Assembly: GCF_004514425.2 (NCBI RefSeq)
Contig: NZ_MYFN02000002.1
Span: 310,001 to 374,000 of the forward strand
Direction: 5' to 3'
DNA length: 64,000 nucleotides
Origin: Shinella sumterensis
GTDB taxonomy: Bacteria; Pseudomonadota; Alphaproteobacteria; Rhizobiales; Rhizobiaceae
Of this stretch, positions 60,449 to 64,000 are shown piece after piece. Positions within the stretch are counted from its first letter, which is position 1; each line of letters starts with the position of its first letter. The position numbers were made by a program, and so were the translations under genes. The notes beneath the pieces were generated by a model. The model saw only the letters and a program-made list of their open reading frames with translations, made no database searches and was not told the origin of the DNA.

Positions 60449-61699
60449 ATGCGCTACTCCGCCCTTTCGATCTTCAGGCAAGCCTTCGCCGGCAATCTTG
60501 GCTGGAAACCCGCCTGGCGGGAGCCGGACCCGAAGCCGCATTATGACGTGATCATCGTGGGCGGCGGCGGCCACGGCCTTGCGACGGCCTACTACCTCGC
60601 AAAGGAATTCGGCCTGCGCAACGTCGCCGTCATCGAGAAGGGCTATCTCGGCTCGGGCAATGTCGGGCGTAACACGACGATCGTTCGCTCCAACTACATG
60701 CTTCCCGGCAACGAGCCGTTCTACGAGTTCTCGCTGAAACTGTGGGAAGGTCTGGAGCAGGACCTCAACTACAATGTGATGTTCTCGCAGCGCGGCATCA
60801 TCAACCTCTATCACAATGACGGCCAGCGCGATCAGTACATCCGCCGCGGCAATGCCATGATGATGGAAGGCGTGGCGGCCGAGCTTCTCGATCGCGACAC
60901 GCTGAAGAAGATGCTGCCCTTCCTCAACTTCGATCATGCGCGCTTCCCCATCATGGGCGGCCTCCTTCAGCGTCGCGCCGGCACGGCGCGACATGACGCG
61001 GTCGCCTGGGGCTTTGCGCGCGGTGCCGACCGGCATGGTGTCGATCTCATCCAGAACTGCGAGGTGACGGGGATCCGTCGGGAAAATGGCGTGGTCACGG
61101 GCGTCGAGACGACGAAGGGCTTCATCGGCTGCAACAAGCTGGCGCTGGCGGCTGCCGGCAATTCGTCGCGCGTCGCCGAAATGGCGGGGCTGAAGCTGCC
61201 GCTGGAAAGCCATGTGCTGCAGGCCTTCGTGACGGAGGGGCTGAAGCCCTGCATCGACCATGTCATCACCTACGGCGCGGGGCATTTCTACATTTCGCAG
61301 TCCGACAAGGGCGGGCTGGTGTTCGGCGCGGAAATCGACGGTTACTCCTCCTATGCGCAGCGCGGCAATCTCGCGACGGCCGAGCATGTGATGGAGGAGG
61401 GGGTGACGATGATCCCCGGCCTTTCGCGCGTGCGGGTGCTGCGCTCCTGGGGCGGCGTCATGGACATGTCGATGGACGGCTCGCCGATCATAGACCGTAC
61501 GTCGATCGACAACCTCTATCTCAACTGCGGCTGGTGCTACGGCGGCTTCAAGGCGACGCCGGCCTCGGGCTTCTGCTTCGCGCACCTGATCGCCAAGGGC
61601 GAGAGCCACCATGTGGCGCGCGCGTTGCGGCTCGATCGCTTCGAGCGCGGCTTCCCCATCGACGAGGCGGGTGCCGGCACCCAGCCCAACCTGCATTGA
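60449..61699 (+). CDS. soxB: Sarcosine oxidase subunit beta
   Basis: 416 aa, the subunit's usual length. The FAD loop is YDVIIVGGGGHGLATAYYLAKEFG. Residues GNVGRNTTIVRSNYMLP near 75 contain the covalent flavin-attachment region, and LNCGWCYGGFKATPASG at the end is the family tail. Heterotetrameric sarcosine oxidase converts sarcosine to glycine and formaldehyde (transferred to tetrahydrofolate) in glycine betaine/choline breakdown. GGGA precedes ATG 60449. soxD follows 8 bases later. Confidence 0.95.
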   Translation: MRYSALSIFRQAFAGNLGWKPAWREPDPKPHYDVIIVGGGGHGLATAYYLAKEFGLRNVAVIEKGYLGSGNVGRNTTIVRSNYMLPGNEPFYEFSLKLWEGLEQDLNYNVMFSQRGIINLYHNDGQRDQYIRRGNAMMMEGVAAELLDRDTLKKMLPFLNFDHARFPIMGGLLQRRAGTARHDAVAWGFARGADRHGVDLIQNCEVTGIRRENGVVTGVETTKGFIGCNKLALAAAGNSSRVAEMAGLKLPLESHVLQAFVTEGLKPCIDHVITYGAGHFYISQSDKGGLVFGAEIDGYSSYAQRGNLATAEHVMEEGVTMIPGLSRVRVLRSWGGVMDMSMDGSPIIDRTSIDNLYLNCGWCYGGFKATPASGFCFAHLIAKGESHHVARALRLDRFERGFPIDEAGAGTQPNLH

Positions 61700-61706
61700 G
61701 CGCGCC

Positions 61707-61976
61707 ATGGCCAGCCTGATTTCCTGCCCGCATTGCGGCACGCGCCCCAAGGAAGAATTCGCGATCCGAGGCGACGCCACGCCCCTCCGCCCGTCGTCCA
61801 TGGCATCCGACGAAGCATGGCACGACTATGTGCATTTGCGGACCAACCCGCGCGGCCGCGTGCGGGAACACTGGCAGCACGTCGCCGGATGCCGGCGCTG
61901 GCTCGTCGTGGAGCGCGACAATCTCAGCCATGCCGTCTTTTCCGTGACCGATGCCGCGACGGAGGTTGACCGATGA
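61707..61976 (+). CDS. soxD: Sarcosine oxidase subunit delta
   Basis: 89 aa. The zinc-binding cysteines are in SCPHCGTRPKEEFAIRGDA and the later HVAGCRRW His/Cys. HDYVHLRTNPRGRVREHW is typical. The subunit bridges beta and alpha and holds a structural zinc. Its TGA overlaps the start of soxA (ATGA), so the subunits are translationally coupled. Confidence 0.95.
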   Translation: MASLISCPHCGTRPKEEFAIRGDATPLRPSSMASDEAWHDYVHLRTNPRGRVREHWQHVAGCRRWLVVERDNLSHAVFSVTDAATEVDR

Positions 61977-64000
61977 CCGCGTATCGCCTTCCGGCCGGCG
62001 GCCTGATCGACCGCAGCCACACGCTTGCCTTCTCCTTCGACGGCAAGAGCCTGTCCGGCCATGCCGGCGATACGCTCGCCTCGGCGCTTCTGGCCAACGA
62101 CCGGCTGCTCGTCGGCCGCAGCTTCAAGTATCACCGCCCGCGCGGCATCGTGACGGCCGGCCCCTCCGAGCCGAATGCGCTGGTCACGGTCGGCAGCGGC
62201 GTGCGCCGGGATCCCAACACGAAGGCGACGGTTGCCGAACTCTATGACGGCCTCGTCGCCACCAGCCAGAACCGCTGGCCGAGCCTCGCCTTCGATATCG
62301 GCGCGGTCAACGGCCTGATGGCGCGCTTCCTGTCGGCCGGCTTCTACTACAAGACCTTCATGTGGCCGGCGGCCTTCTGGGAAAAGGTCTACGAGCCGCT
62401 TATCCGGCGCGCCGCCGGGCTTGGCCGTACCGATCTTTCACCCGATCCCGATTCCTACGAGAAGAGCTGGGCGCATTGCGATCTGCTGGTGGTCGGCTCC
62501 GGGCCGGCAGGTCTTGCCGCCGCTCTGGTCGCGGCGCGATCCGGCCTGCGTGTCATCCTCGCCGAGCAGGATTTCGCTCTCGGCGGCACGCTGCTTTCCG
62601 AGACGACGCGGCTCGACGGCGAGGCGCCCTATATCTTCGCCCGCCGCGTGCTGGACGAATTGCAGAACAGCCCGAATGTCACCTTGCTGCCGCGCACGAC
62701 GGTTTTCGGCTGGTACGACGACAATGTGTTCGGCGCCCTCGAACGGGTGCAGAAACACGGTGCGGCGGTGGATGCGGTGAAGCCCGTCGAACGCCTGTGG
62801 CGCATCGTGGCGAAGCACGCCATCCTGGCCTCGGGCGCGGAGGAACGGCCGCTGGTCTTCGGCGGCAATGACCGGCCGGGCGTGATGACGGCCAGTGCTG
62901 CCGCCACCTATGCCAACCGCTTCGGCGTGGCCGCCGGCAAGGCCGTCGCGATCTTCACCAACGGTGCCTCGGGCTATCGCACCGCACGCGACCTCGCCGC
63001 ACAAGGCATCGGGATCGCCGCCCTGATCGACAGCCGGCCGGACGCCGCCGAAGCGGCGCCGGCCGGCGTTCGTCTCATCCGCGGCGGTTCCATCATCGAC
63101 ACGAGAGGCGGTGCGGGCCTTCGCGGCATCGTCGCGGACCGCGGCGGTTTCGAGGACCTGATTGCCTGTGACGCCGTGGCGATGTCCGGCGGCTGGAGCC
63201 CGGTCATCCATCTTGCCTGCCAGCGCGGCGGCAGGCCCGTGTGGTCGGATGCCTTGCAGGCCTTTCTGGCGCCCGATGTCGGTGCCGGTCTCGTGCCCGC
63301 CGGTGCGGCGGCGGGACAGTACCGCCTGTCGGCCTGTTTCGAGGACGGTGCGCGCAAGGCGGCTGATATCGTCGAAGCGCTCGGACGGCAGGCTGCCGGC
63401 TTCCAGGCGCCGGTGGTCGGCGAGGAACCCGATCCGTCGTTCACGGCGCTCTGGCATGTGCCGGGCGCGAAGTCGAAGGCCTTCGTGGATTTCCAGAACG
63501 ACGTGCATCTCGGCGATCTCGGGCTTGCCGTGCGCGAGGGCTTCGGCCATGTCGAACATGCCAAGCGCTACACGACGGGCGGCATGGCGACGGACCAGGG
63601 CAAGCTTGGCAACATCAATGCCATCGGCATTCTCGCCGCCATGCGCGGCGTTAGTCCCGCGGAGGTCGGCACGACGACGTTCCGCCCGTTCTACACGCCG
63701 GTCTCCTTCGGGGCGCTCGCCGGCACGTCGGTGGGCGGGCACGCCATGCCCGTTCGCCGCTCGCCGCTGCATGGCTGGGCGGCGCGCAACGGCGCTACCT
63801 TCATCGAGGCGGGCCTCTGGTATCGCTCGTCGTGGTTTGCCAAAGGCGAGGAGAAGACATGGCGGGAGAGCGTCGACCGTGAGGTGCGTAGCGTTCGCGA
63901 GAATGCCGGTCTCTGCGATGTCTCGACGCTCGGCAAGATCGAGGTGTTCGGGCCGGATGCGGCCGAATTCCTCAACCGGCTCTATTGCAATCCGCTGCTC
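61973..64000 (+). CDS. soxA: Sarcosine oxidase subunit alpha (5' part, runs off the window)
   Basis: 676 codons are present from ATG 61973; the family has about 990-1000, so the last third is outside. MTAYRLPAGGLIDRSHTLAFSFDG and SFKYHRPRGIVTAGPSEPNALV begin the N-terminal ferredoxin-like domain. The NAD-binding fold is LLVVGSGPAGLAAALVAARSG, and the later GGNDRPGVMTASAAATYANR and GKAVAIFTNG belong to the dinucleotide domain. The C-terminal aminomethyltransferase (folate) domain would begin near residue 590. A soxG would be expected next, outside the window. Confidence 0.94.
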   Translation, partial: MTAYRLPAGGLIDRSHTLAFSFDGKSLSGHAGDTLASALLANDRLLVGRSFKYHRPRGIVTAGPSEPNALVTVGSGVRRDPNTKATVAELYDGLVATSQNRWPSLAFDIGAVNGLMARFLSAGFYYKTFMWPAAFWEKVYEPLIRRAAGLGRTDLSPDPDSYEKSWAHCDLLVVGSGPAGLAAALVAARSGLRVILAEQDFALGGTLLSETTRLDGEAPYIFARRVLDELQNSPNVTLLPRTTVFGWYDDNVFGALERVQKHGAAVDAVKPVERLWRIVAKHAILASGAEERPLVFGGNDRPGVMTASAAATYANRFGVAAGKAVAIFTNGASGYRTARDLAAQGIGIAALIDSRPDAAEAAPAGVRLIRGGSIIDTRGGAGLRGIVADRGGFEDLIACDAVAMSGGWSPVIHLACQRGGRPVWSDALQAFLAPDVGAGLVPAGAAAGQYRLSACFEDGARKAADIVEALGRQAAGFQAPVVGEEPDPSFTALWHVPGAKSKAFVDFQNDVHLGDLGLAVREGFGHVEHAKRYTTGGMATDQGKLGNINAIGILAAMRGVSPAEVGTTTFRPFYTPVSFGALAGTSVGGHAMPVRRSPLHGWAARNGATFIEAGLWYRSSWFAKGEEKTWRESVDREVRSVRENAGLCDVSTLGKIEVFGPDAAEFLNRLYCNPLL

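Noticed and set aside
1-64000. CRISPR arrays, insertion sequences, prophage genes, replication origins
   Set aside because: No regularly spaced repeats, transposase or integrase motifs, or iteron/DnaA-box clusters were seen on reading.

Overview
The window looks like chromosomal DNA of an alphaproteobacterium of the order Hyphomicrobiales (Rhizobiales), most likely Rhizobiaceae (Rhizobium, Shinella, Ensifer or Agrobacterium type). I infer this from high GC, the eipA-chpT-ctrA cell-cycle cluster with a DUF1153 (SciP) gene nearby, a serC leader that fits the alphaproteobacterial serC RNA motif, a promoter upstream of rpoH that fits the rhizobial CTTGAC-N17-CTATAT form, and GANTC-rich DNA upstream of ctrA. 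No genus can be fixed from the sequence alone. I see no insertion sequence, phage gene, CRISPR array, plasmid origin or clear pseudogene.

1-17 kb is housekeeping: the 3' end of ftsH, glmM, two related outer-membrane beta-barrel proteins, serC-serA for serine synthesis, a DMT exporter, purA, a large acidic membrane protein, rpoH, an RluD-type pseudouridine synthase, a TrmH-type methyltransferase and a membrane-anchored coiled-coil protein. 17-22 kb holds cell-cycle and envelope control: eipA, the phosphotransferase chpT, an atypical single-domain response regulator, the master regulator ctrA, a FliJ-like protein and sciP. A LuxR-type regulator, mnmA and a tRNA-Met follow.

25-42 kb is a surface-polysaccharide region. 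It has glycosyltransferases, a Wzx-type flippase, a GH10 glycosidase, an O-antigen-ligase or polymerase-like protein, a Wzc/GumC-like chain-length protein and a WecG/TagA enzyme. In its middle is a five-gene operon (HAD-UbiA prenyltransferase, DprE1-like oxidase, small EamA transporter, extended SDR, class III aminotransferase) that resembles the pathway for polyprenyl-phosphate-linked pentoses. A GT-C-like membrane protein lies convergent to it. No initiating phosphoglycosyltransferase or Wza-type outer-membrane exporter is present.

42-64 kb is accessory metabolism and stress response: an SNase-fold protein without its catalytic residues, an FAH-family hydrolase with a divergent GntR regulator, an OprM-type outer-membrane factor, a fusion of a ring-cleaving-dioxygenase-like VOC protein with an alpha/beta hydrolase, a quinone-type FMN reductase with a second VOC protein, a chemoreceptor ending in a DWEEF tether, an RND pump with two adaptors, a CysQ-type phosphatase, and sarcosine oxidase genes soxB-soxD-soxA (soxA runs off the end).

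The most unusual signal is at about 53.75-54.0 kb. Two NtrC-like sites and a well-matched sigma-54 promoter precede a structured non-coding stretch that ends in a hairpin and T-rich tract. It looks like an undescribed nitrogen-controlled small RNA. The lipid-linked pentose operon is the second candidate system.
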